Below, in pieces: positions 34,198 to 44,315 of a stretch of 64,000 bases of DNA (position 1 is the first letter of the stretch; each line of letters begins with the position of its first letter). The notes beneath the pieces are model-generated. The model did no database searches. It was given only the letters and a program-made list of their open reading frames with translations, and had not been told where the DNA came from. The position numbers were made by a program, and so were the translations under genes. Source of the stretch: Chionoecetes opilio (Eukaryota > Arthropoda > Malacostraca > Decapoda > Majidae); the NCBI GenBank assembly GCA_016584305.1, contig JACEEZ010020432.1, positions 1-64,000 on the forward strand, written 5' to 3'.

Positions 34198-36000
34198 ATG
34201 TCCGGGAACAGTGTGTGCATCATCTGCAATGGGGGTGCCACTTCTTGCAAGAGACTGATAAACAATCCTTATATGATTGCAGAGTTTTTTCTATGTTGTG
34301 AAGAGCGACTGTCTTTGGGTCAAAAAGACATCAAACAACTCAGTGATCGTCTACCTAGCTTGGATGATGCGGCCCGAAAGGCTGTGCATTATCACAGCGA
34401 ATGTCAAAAGCCCATTGTCAACAAGGGCATGATTGAACGGCTCAAGGCCAAACGATCTCTGTCTGATTTCCAAGCCTGTCTTTCTCGAGGACCAGGACGC
34501 CCTGGCAGTTCGTCTGAATCTGTTCGTCCTAAAAGAACAAAACTCGTCCCCAAGGCAGAGGTGTGTCTATTCTCTTACTGCAGCTTTTGCCCTAATGACT
34601 ATTCTGAACCGCTCCACCGTGTTTTCTCCGACACGATGGGTGAACATTTCCTCAAAATAAAGGCCAACACTCAAGATGACTCTGTCAGAACATGTGTGTC
34701 AGATTTGGAGGGTGCTGGAGATGCTTCTGCTCTCGAGAAGTACTATCATCGGAATTGCTTGCGATCTGCTCAGCGTACCTACACTCTAAAGCACAATAGT
34801 AATGCTCAGCTCATTTGCTTTCTGTGTGATGAAGAGGTGATTATCTCTATTCAGTACACCCTCATTGATGCGGATTCAACCCTGAGTATGGCTGAGGTGA
34901 ATGGTAAATATCTGTCCATCGTGAAGAGGTACCAGATGGAGATCACGGAATCCACAAACTACCGCAAGTATCTCAGAGGGCACATTTCTGAAAGGCTTCC
35001 AAAGGTGCAGTTCGTCAAATCGGTGCGGAAAAATGAACCCGACAACCTCGTCCTCCCTACAACCATTAGCAAGGCAGTGGAAATTTGGACTTCACTACTG
35101 GATAACGACAGCACAATTTTCCAGTTGAAGAACACGGCCAACATTCTACGCCACGAAGTAATGCAACACAGAAACTGGTCCTTCTCTGGCAGCTTTGATG
35201 ACTTCGAACATCCTCCCTTGCTCCAGTTCTTCCTAACACATCTTCTATTTGGCCCTCATGTTCTCACGGTGTTGGGAATGCACAATGAAGAAGTGGACAA
35301 AACTGGATGTTGCCTCCCAATTTCTAATCCAGAACACTCGGAGTGATCGCCAGGTCATGCACCAGCCAAAGAAGGATAGCGGATTCCAGAAGACTGTCCA
35401 GACACCCCTCTCAATAGGGTTACCTCTTACCATCACTCCAGAGTGCGTGATAAGAATCTAGTCAAGAATCTATCAGAGGTCTACATTGGGAGCGATTATC
35501 AGATGATCCTATGTCTGGAAAAGCGTGTGGAGCAAGGTGTTCTCCAGAGGATGAAGGACACCGGAGGATTCTGTCTGCCTGATTTCGTGAAGAAAGGGGT
35601 GAACGCCTGGGTTGCTGTTGATAACATCGACCTCTTAGAAGATGCGCCAACTGGACAGAACACATTTCACGGCACAGTGGTCGTGATCAACCAACGAGCA
35701 GAAGAAGGAGATCCCATCAACCAGCCACTTGCCATTCCAGACAAGCTTGTCTCCCCGTCACCACTCAAGTTTGAGGTCAAGTACATAGAAGAGCAAATCA
35801 TCAAAACCAAGCCAATACTATTTCAAGTCTACCAGCTTGGACTGAGGAAACATCTTGCAACAACAGACTTTACTCGCACTTGGGCACTTGCGAACTACCT
35901 CGCTACTGTCGACAGCAGTGTTGAAACCCCAGTTGACCGACCTGGCGAGAATAAGGAGAACCAAAGTATTGACGAGCAGCCAGTTCAAGCTCTAGATTAA
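34198..36000 (+). pseudogene. Cys/His-rich protein of the unclassified transposon, two frame changes
   Basis: The first frame (34198-35346, 382 aa) starts Met-Ser-Gly-Asn. It contains repeated Cys2...His-x2-Cys modules: C7-x2-C10 with H66-x2-C69, then C128-x2-C131 with H184-x2-C187, and a third pair C207-x2-C210. Similarity-type landmarks then move to another frame (about 35300-35430, 'DRQVMHQPKKDSGFQKT.PLSIGL'). They return to the first frame for a last part (to 36000) holding 'GSDYQMIL', 'VAVDNIDLLEDAP' and 'FHGTVVV'. I recall comparable uncharacterised proteins (CxxC/HxxC modules, then a 'VDNID...FHGT' block) as widespread in invertebrate genomes. I know no proven function. A transposase role is inferred from the TIRs. 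The frame changes near 35300 and 35430 could be decay or sequencing error. The frame lies between the TIRs, with AATAAA 270 bp downstream. Confidence 0.68.
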
Positions 36001-36269
36001 AGTCCCAAAAATCCTGAGACCTCTATTCTGTCAGTGACAGAACGGATCAAGAGGGATGCGAAGCCAGTTAAGGAAGAAGTGTTGCCAGCTTGGGCTGCAA
36101 CGAAGTCTCTGCTGTTAACACGATCCTGTCACAATCGTTCCTATACCTATGATGTATACGTATTATCATGCAATTTATTGATAAATGTCTTCTATTTTGA
36201 ATGTTTTTTTTATCATTACATGTATTAGCATTGATGTACAGTTTTGTTGAGAATTTTATTTGTGATGGT

Positions 36270-36275
36270 AATAAA
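36270..36275 (+). terminator. Polyadenylation signal of the transposon gene
   Basis: AATAAA in GGTAATAAATGATTGTG, 270 bp after the stop codon and before the right TIR. Confidence 0.5.
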
Positions 36276-36473
36276 TGATTGTGTATTTTGAAATGTCAAT
36301 CTTATTTATTATATATGCAATGAAACATAATATTATACACACTACAGATACAAATAGTGTATGGGCTAAATTCGAGCAAATTACATGTACACCAATATTC
36401 ATCACACTTGGGTAGTCTTGGCATACTTACCTTTTACCAGAACATTTTGAATGTAAAATAGAGTGCACCAATC

Positions 36474-36871
36474 GTCTTATCGTGCCTGAAAAACATGAAA
36501 AAGAGGTATTACATGCATAGGTGAATTTCTCCCAGGATAATGACGATACTAACCCTGAATTTGCCATTGACATAACCGGAAGTCGATGATAGGCACTTCC
36601 GGTCGCCTCGAAAACATGACAAATGGACTCTGCATCAGCTAAAACCCCAAAAATAACCTTAAGATCATAGAAATCTGTCCATTATTAGAGGAGTTAGGAA
36701 TTCAGTCTGTTCTGGGGGGTCCCGAAATGGAACGGCCCCCCAGAGGGTGGTTGAGGGGTCGGAAAATTTGCACCCCATAATTTTCCAATAGTTTGACCCC
36801 AAATGAACCAGTTAAACCAATAAAATCAATTTTGGCATTCAAATCCCACGGAAATACACCATACCACACTA
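36474..36871. repeat. Right terminal inverted repeat of the unclassified transposon
   Basis: This is the reverse complement of 33637-34046, starting GTCTTATCGTGCCTG and ending CATACCACACTA. Confidence 0.88.
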
Positions 36872-36914
36872 ATGCCTTGTGAAGAAAGCAAGCGCCAAAC
36901 TCGGGAGGGTACTG
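36872..36914. mobile_element. Right remnant of the disrupted host element
   Basis: ATGCC, then GAAGAAAGCAAGCGC, then AACTCGGGAGGGTACTG and TA. This equals the right end of the 46519-48533 element (GAAGAAAGCAAGCGCGAAAC, then TCGGGAGGGTAGTG, then TA). Confidence 0.75.
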
Positions 36915-36993
36915 TATTCTATCTATTTTTGGGTGTAATAGTTCCATTGTTTATGTAATTCGATTCTTGTACGCTCCTTTATTTTTATCATTA

Positions 36994-38256
36994 CAGTAAA
37001 CCCTCTCGTATTCGGACCCTCATTATTCGGACTTTGACATTATTCGGACCTCCTCCTCCCCCCCCTTTTTTTTCTTTTTTTTTTCTTTTTTTCTATAAAC
37101 TTATTTTATTTTTTATAATTTTTTAGGGGTAGGTAGGGTGTCATGATGTGAGTCAGTGAGGTTAGAGGCCCAGGCAGCCAGGCAGAGCTTTTATGATCCA
37201 TCACTGAGCATGTACTTTGTATACTGTAATTGTGGTTTCTTTGTTGTGTCCAAATGTATTTGCGAGTGATCTGAGGCCATTGAGCCGTGGACCCAGATCC
37301 AGCAAAGGAGGTCATATCTCCAGCTATCACCCGCTCTCCCACCGCCTAGATACTACCTGAACTTACTACCGTATCTAGCAAGCCTCCCTCGGTAGGTAGT
37401 TAACAAGTAGGAAGGCCCTGACTGGCTTGGACGAGTAATGACGTCATCAAACTTGTCATCAGTCACCAGCCAATGACAAACTGTTTCTAAAACTTCTCGA
37501 CCAATCGTAAGTCAACAAGATGTTAAACACGACCTTTAAAGGTCGTGTCACACGGACACTTTTTCCATTAGTGTTACGAGGTGGCCGTGGCAAGAATGTT
37601 TCCACGTCACTGGCTACCCCGCCACCTCAACACCTTTAAATAACCCTTATTTAAGGTGACACGCGGTACTACACTGACCTAAATAATGACGCATGTATAT
37701 AACAGCTCACCATAATCACTACGATGTATAATAACTAGTAATAAGTCGTAAAACCCTGCCCACCATGCTGGCGAGCGACCTGCCCCGCCTGGCGCCCTGC
37801 CTACCTCTCAGGACAACACGTTGTCATCCGCCTTACCTGTGCCTTCCTGAAGAAGACAGGTCAGCTACCACGCCTGTGATAGCATCATACGATATCACCA
37901 GGGATCATAGGGCGCCTCAAGGGGTCCTCGCAGCCCTACAGACAACACCAAGGAGGAGGAAATCTCCGCTATCATGATAATGCTGCCGGCTGCCGCTGCC
38001 AGACGTAGGACTGATAGTACTGTACACTACTCCTGTACATTACTGTATTGTGTATTTTTACTGTAGATTTATTTATTTACTTGATTTATCTTATGTTTAT
38101 TGATATTTGCATGACTTAGAAATTTTCTATATTCACCTAGAATTTATTATTATTATTTTTTGTTATTATTATTATTTTATCCCTGCATTATTCGGATCCT
38201 TGCATTACTCGGACCACTCCTTGGCCCAATTAGTCCGAATACGAGAGGGTTTACTG
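36994..38256. mobile_element. pogo/Tigger-like MITE, 1263 bp
   Basis: The left end CAGTAAACCCTCTCGTATTC and the right end GAATACGAGAGGGTTTACTG are perfect complements, and TA flanks both sides (36992-36993, 38257-38258). The repeated ATTCGGACC phrases near the ends are typical of this style. No transposase is present. The stretch 37780-37970 recurs, in the opposite orientation, around 53915-54060 in another element. Confidence 0.88.
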
Positions 38257-38700
38257 TATTATTATTTTTATTATCTTGTAGTTATTATAGATTCGTACTA
38301 TTACCTTTTTCTTTTATAAGTTACGGTTAAAAAAAGGTAATCAATCGGGTTAGATGGTTTATTATATAAATGGTTGGATGGTTTATTTATTAAACTGGCT
38401 CCGTTTCCGCTCTCCACGTGGAGTGCCCGCAGGGTTTGCCCTCTCATTGGCTATCGTCATGTCTCACCAGCCAATGAGGCGCGACGTCACCATGAAAACG
38501 CGGAGTTTGTCACCTCGTGTGTGGGGCCCCATACAAACGCATGTAACTCGAGTCGCTGAGAAATCGCGCGACACAAAGTGATATCTCGAGTAGCGCGACT
38601 GGGCCAGTGACAAGCAACTGCGTGTGAATGCTCCTATAGACTTTCATTGACTGCAGTTGTGCGACTGAAATCGCCTCGTGTGAACAGGGCCTAACAGTCC

Positions 38701-39399
38701 CGGTGTGACGTTATAGAAGATCCACCGTGCCGGTTGGTCCAGTGCATACACAGAACTCTGTTTTGTAAACAAACGGACGACGCGTTATATTTGGTCCTGA
38801 CAGCGCATCATGCAAGATGGATTCTACAATAGAACGGCGACATTCGATCAAGAATGGCTGAATTTAACATTAGGATGGACATAATTATAATTCACTACAC
38901 ATTAGTCACTGGGAAGCCTTACCAAGGTTTGACAGTAAATGATGTACGTGTAGTAAGGAATTTTTGTCTAGGAATTACGTGTAGTAAGTAATAAGGTACG
39001 TGTGGTAAGGAAGGATCACTCAGAACAATTATATTGTTGGGTATATGTATACTGTATACAGCAAAAGGTTGAAAAGTAACCCAAATATAGTGTCTACGTA
39101 TTGTCAAACTCCAGGATAATTTGGAATACGCCATAAAATGCACAATAACTTAATATGCTGATTTAGAAATGGTGAACAGCTTCGTCTTATACCTATATTC
39201 TGCCCTGTTTTAATAAGACTCAAATTTACTCCATAATATATAAAAACTGCGCTACGGCTCTTCCATAACGGTCGGGCCATCCATACCGCCTGCTATTGGT
39301 CCGAGTGACAGCCCGCGTCGTCTGTTTGTTTACATGCACCGAGTTCTGCACATGCGCTGGACCAACTGGCACATTGGATCTTCTATACTGTCACACCGA
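38701..39399. mobile_element. TIR element, about 90-bp inverted ends
   Basis: The left arm 38701-38795 (CGGTGTGACGTTATAGAAGATCC) and the right arm 39310-39399 (GGATCTTCTATACTGTCACACCG) pair along their length, including GTTGGTCCAG/CTGGACCAAC and TTTGTAAACAAAC/GTTTGTTTAC. The interior is AT-rich and non-coding. No clear target duplication was found. Confidence 0.75.
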
Positions 39400-39719
39400 C
39401 CATTCAAACCTATCATGATATAAAGTTTTGGCTAATATTTAGAACATGACTGTTTCTGGATTCAAGTATTTTTCACCTTTCTACGGTTTCTACAGGTCAG
39501 AACGAGTGTGAAAGTGACAATGAAATGTGCAAACAAAAAATAATTCATAGGCTAGTTTAGGTTAGTTTGAGGGTAAGGTTAGATTATATTAGTTCAATGG
39601 TTTGCTTAGGTTATTATTTGATGCTTTTACAAATGGAGAGTTTTTTCCAGTCAAAACGCCTAAAAAGTGTATTTTTAGAAATTTGTCATCACTTTTTCGA
39701 ATTGTAAAATACACACTTT

Positions 39720-40198
39720 TTACATAAGAACATAAGAAAATAAGGAAGCTACAAGAGGCCGTGAGACCTACACAAGGTAGTTACTGAACTCTACCTATAT
39801 CCACACCTCTTCCCATCCATGAATTTATCCAGACTCCTTTTAAAGACCCTATAGACTCCACTTTGACCACCTGACGAGAGTCCATTCCAATAATTCACCA
39901 CCCTATTTGTGAACCAGTTTGTCTCTATTTCCTTTTTAAATCTATACTTTTCCAGCTTGAATCTGTTACTTCTTGTTCTACTCTGCTTACTAGCCGTAAG
40001 AATTTTTCCTACATTGCCTTTATTGTATCCCTTTAACCACCTAAAAACTTCGATCAGATCGCCCCGTACTCTACGCCTCTCGAGTGAGTGTAAATTTAAT
40101 AGCTTCAATCTCTTCTCATAACTAAAGTTACGCATCCCATGTGTTGATGTGTGGAGCAAGGGTGAACTCTTTTTGAATATGGAGCGCCATGACGTCAT
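39720..40198 (-). pseudogene. CR1/L2-like LINE, 3' end
   Basis: A minus-strand open frame (40198-39791, 135 aa) reads 'MRNFSYEKRLKLLNLHSLERRRVRGDLIEVFRWLKGYN', then 'RFKLEKYRFKKEIETNWFTNRVVNYWNGLS' and 'FKRSLDKFM'. This is the C-terminal part of CR1/L2-type LINE polymerase. The 3' end carries TTCTTATGTTCTTATG, a short terminal repeat like those ending CR1 elements. The polymerase core is missing, as expected for a 5'-truncated insertion. Confidence 0.85.
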
Positions 40199-40282
40199 GA
40201 CGTGACATCGCTGTCATGGCGGATCAGGGACGGTCAGCTGACGGCAGTTGATTAGAGGCGCCTGGTGAGTGAACATTAACGC

Positions 40283-40490
40283 TGGTAGCAGAGCGTAGTT
40301 CCTGCACTATGGCTTCGACGAAGTGGCCACCCAAGTTTGTTGATGAGTCGGCGTACGAGAATTGGAGGAAAGACATTGAAATATAGTGTGAACTAACGGA
40401 TTTGAAGAAAGAGAAACAGGCGTTAGCCATCCATTTGTCTTTGGATGGCAGGGCAAGACAGGCGTCGTCTGAAATGGAAATATAAGGAGA
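40283..40490 (+). pseudogene. Copia-like primer site and gag start
   Basis: TGGTAGCAGAGCG (40283-40295) fits a primer-binding site complementary to the end of initiator-Met tRNA. A frame from the ATG at 40309 reads 'MASTKWPPKFVDESAYENWRKDIEI', a stop in place of a probable Trp (TAG), and then 'CELTDLKKEKQALAIHLSLDGRARQASSEMEI'. This resembles the first part of Copia-type Gag proteins ('...W...M...L'). It is cut off near 40490, where a LINE piece follows. The assignment to Copia is moderate. Confidence 0.5.
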
Positions 40491-40539
40491 TGTTGGAGAA
40501 ATTGGGTTTGCTGTCATTGAAGGAAAGATGAGACTTGAT

Positions 40540-40780
40540 AGTGGTGTATGGAGTATAAGCAATGACGGGATTGGAAAGGATTGACAAAGATGACATGTAT
40601 GTGAGGGACATAGGAGCCACAAGAGGACGTGGAAAGAAGCTGAAGAAGACAAGATGCTTAAAGGATGTTGGGAAGTATAGTTTTCCTTATCAGTGTATTG
40701 ATATGTGGAATAACTTGAACAATGCAATAACATATGCCAGGAGTATTCGTGATTATAAAGTTAAGATTTACTGAATGAGA
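40540..40780 (+). pseudogene. LINE polymerase C-terminal fragment
   Basis: The frame 40562-40774 contains 'MTGLERIDKDDMYVRD', 'RGRGKKLKKTRCLKDVGKYSFPYQCIDMWNNL' and 'SIRDYKVKI'. This is the extreme C-terminus of a CR1/L2-like LINE of another lineage than 39720-40198. Only this end remains. Confidence 0.7.
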
Positions 40781-41418
40781 TATGGAGATTGAACCCAACG
40801 AGTATTACTTATTTGCCGTATATCACAACCAGATAAATACACAAACACACACACTACATTCACACCTACAGGAGTGAAAGATTGCCACTCAGTTCCTGCC
40901 AGAATTTTGAAGTCACGATTCTTTAGCTTACATTCCGTATTTATTCCCTGCTAAGTGAACAGTTGCAATAGTGTGAAAGGAGACAAGCCCAAATTGTCTC
41001 CACCCATTTGAACTTTGGAGAATTTGGGAATTTGAACCCATTTCCTCTTAGACCTCTCTGTTGAAGAGTGGTTGGTACGTAGTGGCAGCCTCGTAAGGCA
41101 TTGGCAGCAGCATTCATCTCAGTTAGTGTCATCTCCAAAGGAGGAAACCACATGTTTACTGAAATCATCATTGATTTGGCACTCAAGTGGTATTACCAAA
41201 CAATTTTATGATAAGTTTTCAGTTTCATATGTAAATGGTGTTGATAAAGTTTTTTTAAATGGGGTTATGTAAATGTAGGGAAATGTTACTTGATCATTTT
41301 GGATTGTATTTATGTTATTCTGTACTGAAGGAGGACTGCTCCATTCAAGACTATTTTGCTCTTCATTGTCGACTATGGAATATAACTACAATTACAAACA
41401 GCTAGAAAATATACGTAG

Positions 41419-42055
41419 TGTAACGAAGGGCCTGGTTCACCTGTACTGGCGAACAAGGCAAGGGTCCTTCGTTTATACCTCTGGGGCCTCGCCGGGGGAG
41501 GGTTCAAATCGTAGGTCGAGCTACCACGTCCCTTTCTCCCAATTGGCGGAGGGAATAGAACAGAGGCTACGATGAGACCGCCAGGCTGACCCGAAGGTAG
41601 AGTAGGAAAGACCTCGATCCACGGCGGGTGAACTGGTGGCGGCTGGGCCTTGCAGAGCGCCCTGAGAGGCCTGGTCTCCCCTCTCCTCGTCCTCCTGAAG
41701 GGGACGAGAGTTGCCTCGTCACGGTGGCGACTGCGAGTCAGGGTGAAAAAGGGCAGCGCCCTGTGAAGAACTGCGTAACACGGCGGTTGGACAGTGTGTT
41801 AATTGGGAGGAAGACACTGTTCGCGGGTGCAGTGAGCCAGCCAGTGTGTTGGGACGGCGAGTGTTGCGGCGAAGAGCGCGTACCCTGTGTTGTGTTGGGA
41901 AAGCAGTGCCGCGTAGTAATATGCGGGCGACAGAGAAAGTGACTCGCGGGAATTGTTGGCTTGCGTGCCTTGTAAATAATGTACAGTGGATACTAGTGTG
42001 TAAATAAAAGCCGTGCACAGCAGTAAAGGGTTTCCCCCCCTCTCGCTTTGTTACA
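41419..42055 (+). mobile_element. Solo Gypsy-type LTR
   Basis: The segment opens TGTAACGAAGGG and closes CTTTGTTACA. The opening is related to the LTRs at 8304 and 10227 (GCGAACAAGGCAAGG and TCCTTCGT). A polyadenylation-type AATAAAAGCCGTGCACAG lies 50 bp before the end, as in the 8304 LTR. The length is 637 bp. No internal region follows. Target duplication not evident. Confidence 0.75.
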
Positions 42056-42510
42056 ATATAGTATGTAGAAGCAAGTTTCTTAAGTTGTAGATACCACTGT
42101 ATGTTATACCTTACCAATGTATTTTGTCAAGAGCTTACCATGAAATTACGCCATAGAAACAAAATCAATTTAATGTGACTTCTTCAACAAGTTTTTGATT
42201 GGAGAAAAGGGAAACCTGTTCATACTGACATTATTTTGTATGTACCTTTTCACTCGTGTGTCTTTGGTGGACCTCCAGCTACAATATACATAGTTGTGGA
42301 ACATAATTTGATGTTAACTCTCTTAATTCTGAATTCCTCTTGTGTAGAGTATAAATTTCCAAGAACAGGACCAGTTGTAGGGAATGTAGAGACATATTGA
42401 AAGTGTCTATCCGAATGATTACATATTTTATTTGTCACCATATTGCATTTTTCTGAGTTAAGTGGTTGCTGGTGACTATATTATAGTTCAACAAATGTCT
42501 TCCTCCACAG
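42056..42510. other. End of intron 1, nothing recognised
   Basis: AT-rich sequence before the exon 2 acceptor. No repeats or genes. Confidence 0.5.
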
Positions 42511-42703
42511 CCCTGGGTGCAGCATATGGTACAGCCAAGTCTGGTGTTGGCATCGCAGCCATGTCTGTAATGCGACCAGAGCTCATCATGAAGTGCATCA
42601 TCCCTGTTGTCATGGCTGGTATCATCGCTATCTACGGCCTGGTGGTGGCTGTTCTCATTGCCGGCAAGCTGGACTCTGCCATCAACGGCTACACCCTCTA
42701 CCA
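42511..42703 (+). CDS. ATP6V0C: V-ATPase subunit c, exon 2
   Basis: The exon starts after the acceptor TCTTCCTCCACAG and continues the Ala codon begun in exon 1. It encodes '[20 protein letters not shown]' and then '[20 protein letters not shown]', '[20 protein letters not shown]' and 'YTLYQ'. These are the end of helix 1, the first cytosolic loop and helix 2 of subunit c, with the strongly conserved GTAKSG..I and MRPE motifs. It ends after CA of a Gln codon (42702-42703) at GTATGA, a usable but non-ideal donor. The apparent Met upstream of SSSTALG is intronic and not a start. The reading frame is intact. Confidence 0.97.
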
Positions 42704-43435
42704 GTATGACATGGGAAAAGCGGGGGGAGTAGAAAGTGATGCTAAACCACATATTCTTTTGGAATCAAAGCCTGAGATTTTGTATTAATTGTTTATTATA
42801 CATGTAGCCTCTGGGAGTGACAAACTATTGCCTGCCAAAAGGACTTTATTTGATATACGTGAGATTAGGTTTCAGTAGGGTAAGGAATGGCCTAAGAGGT
42901 TTTCTGTAACGTACTAAAAGAAGTGAAGTTCATTTAGTTAGGAAATAGAAGTTATAATTTAGTATAACTCATTTAATCTGAATTCCACCAGTCCAAAACC
43001 CCAATACAGTACGTAGTCCCAACTCTGTAAGGTGGAAAACTATTATCCAGAATCTCCATCTAATTAAATTCTTGAAAGCAGGATATTATGAACAAATCAT
43101 TCAAAATTTAAAATGCCAGAAATTTGAAAAGAAAATATTAGCCAACGTTCATGATGGCAAGAATTAAATTTTTTTTTAATCATGGATGACTTTGAAAAAA
43201 TAGTGAATTTATGGTTGTTATCAGAGGTCATCCTCATACAGTGGTGGAGCTTTCTGATTTGTTTATATAGATTTTGACTTGAACATTGACTCTAAAACCC
43301 CCAACATGCCACCCAAAATAACAGGAGAACTTGGTTAAAAGAATTCTATTCTATTAGTAGAAAAGAAGAAAGCTCATAATGTTATCATTGTGATTAATTA
43401 ATCTGTAAATGGTTCAACACTTTTTCATCATGAAA

Positions 43436-44080
43436 CTTTGATTGGGAATGATTGGGTTGAGTCAGAAGCTTTTCGTCTCATCAACTCCCCTCCTCTGACT
43501 GACTGTCTTCAATCTTTAAATCACTGCCGCAATGTTGCTTCTCTTGCTATCTTCTACCGTCATTTTCATGCTCATTGCTCTTCTGAACTTGCTAACTGCA
43601 TGCCTCCCCCACTCCCGCGGCCTCGCTGCACGAGACTTTCTACTCATTCTCATCCCTATTCTGTCCATCTTCCTAAATGCAAGAGTTAATCAGTATCTTT
43701 ACTCTTTCATCTCTCTCACTGGTAAACTCTGGAACTCTCTTCCTGTTTCTATTTTCCACCTTCCTACGCCTTAAATCTTTTCAAGAGAAGAGTGACAAAA
43801 CACCTCCCGAACTAAATTGGCCCATCCTCCTTTCTTTATTCTCTTACTCTCTTCTTTATAGGGACTGGCGTCCCCTACATTACAACGTCTTTTTTGCTTG
43901 TTATGCATGTTTTATGTTTAATTAATGTGCAGTTATGTTATTTTGTGTGCTATTTTCTCTTTCAGAATGCTTTTTCTACAGAATAGGTAGTACAGTGTGG
44001 GTAATATAGACGCTGTGTGTTTGTTGTGTTTGCTATAGTTTATTTTAGCTTGAAAAACATCTTTTTTTTTTTCTTTTTTT
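43436..44080 (+). pseudogene. LINE 3' end (Jockey/RTE-like) with 3' UTR
   Basis: Two overlapping frames give the C-terminal part of an invertebrate LINE polymerase: 'SPPLTDCLQSLNHCRNVASLAIFYRHFHAHCSSEL', 'MPPPLPRPRCTRLSTHSHPYSVHL', then 'LTGKLWNSLPVSIF'. A frame change lies near 43690. The following sequence to about 44080 is 3' UTR. The same 3' end occurs in reverse at 45840-46080, 49250-49440 and 54690-54900. Upstream polymerase is absent. Confidence 0.78.
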
Positions 44081-44089
44081 TTTTAATTG

Positions 44090-44205
44090 ATGGGGTCCTG
44101 GAACCAAACCTATATTTTACCATTAGTTATGTGTTTCGTTATACGAGATTTCGCTTTACGAGTATGCCAGGTGGAACCTAACTGCTCGTATCTTCCGGAC
44201 CTCCC

Positions 44206-44211
<6 letters not shown>
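44090..44211 (-). mobile_element. End of a pogo/Tigger-like element
   Basis: On the minus strand it reads CAGGGAGGTCCGGAAGATAC, then GAGCAGTTAGGTTCCACC, CGAAATCTCGTATAAC and ACATAACTAATGG. It is homologous to the left end of the 46453-49140 element and preserves that element's uninterrupted sequence across the point where another transposon has inserted at 46518. Confidence 0.75.
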
Positions 44212-44262
<51 letters not shown>

Positions 44263-44281
44263 GTATATTATATATATATAT

Positions 44282-44313
<32 letters not shown>
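44212..44313. repeat. (TA)n tract
   Basis: About 100 bases of TA with a few TAATATG interruptions. The Tc1-like element is inserted at a TA within it. Confidence 0.95.

Positions 44314-44315
<2 letters not shown>

Larger units (their letters stand above)
33637..36871 (+). mobile_element. Unclassified DNA transposon with about 400-bp TIRs
   Basis: The ends are TAGTGTGGTATG and CATACCACACTA. After a short divergent stretch the two ends are inverted repeats of each other, left 33637-34046 and right 36474-36871, with few mismatches. Shared stretches include GGGATTTGAATGCC, GATTTCTATGATCTTAAGG and CATCGACTTCCGGTTATGTC. The flanking dinucleotide AT is present on both sides (33635-33636 and 36872-36873). 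An apparently empty, related target (GCGCTATGCC) is at 48477-48486. The interior carries one Cys/His-rich protein frame (34198-36000, broken) and a polyadenylation signal at 36270. I cannot assign it to a named superfamily. Confidence 0.83.
27465..42510 (+). other. Intron 1 of V-ATPase subunit c, transposon-filled
   Basis: Donor GTGAGT at 27465 and acceptor 'TCTTCCTCCACAG' ending at 42510. Parts with nothing recognised are 27465-28100, 28720-29240, 30030-30530, 30970-31970 and 40800-41415. The rest is listed as separate repeats. Confidence 0.85.

Noticed and set aside
42462..42510. Met upstream of exon 2 as the start of the V-ATPase protein
   Set aside because: This stretch is the intron end (TCTTCCTCCACAG acceptor). 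The true N-terminus is in exon 1 at 27395 with matching phase.
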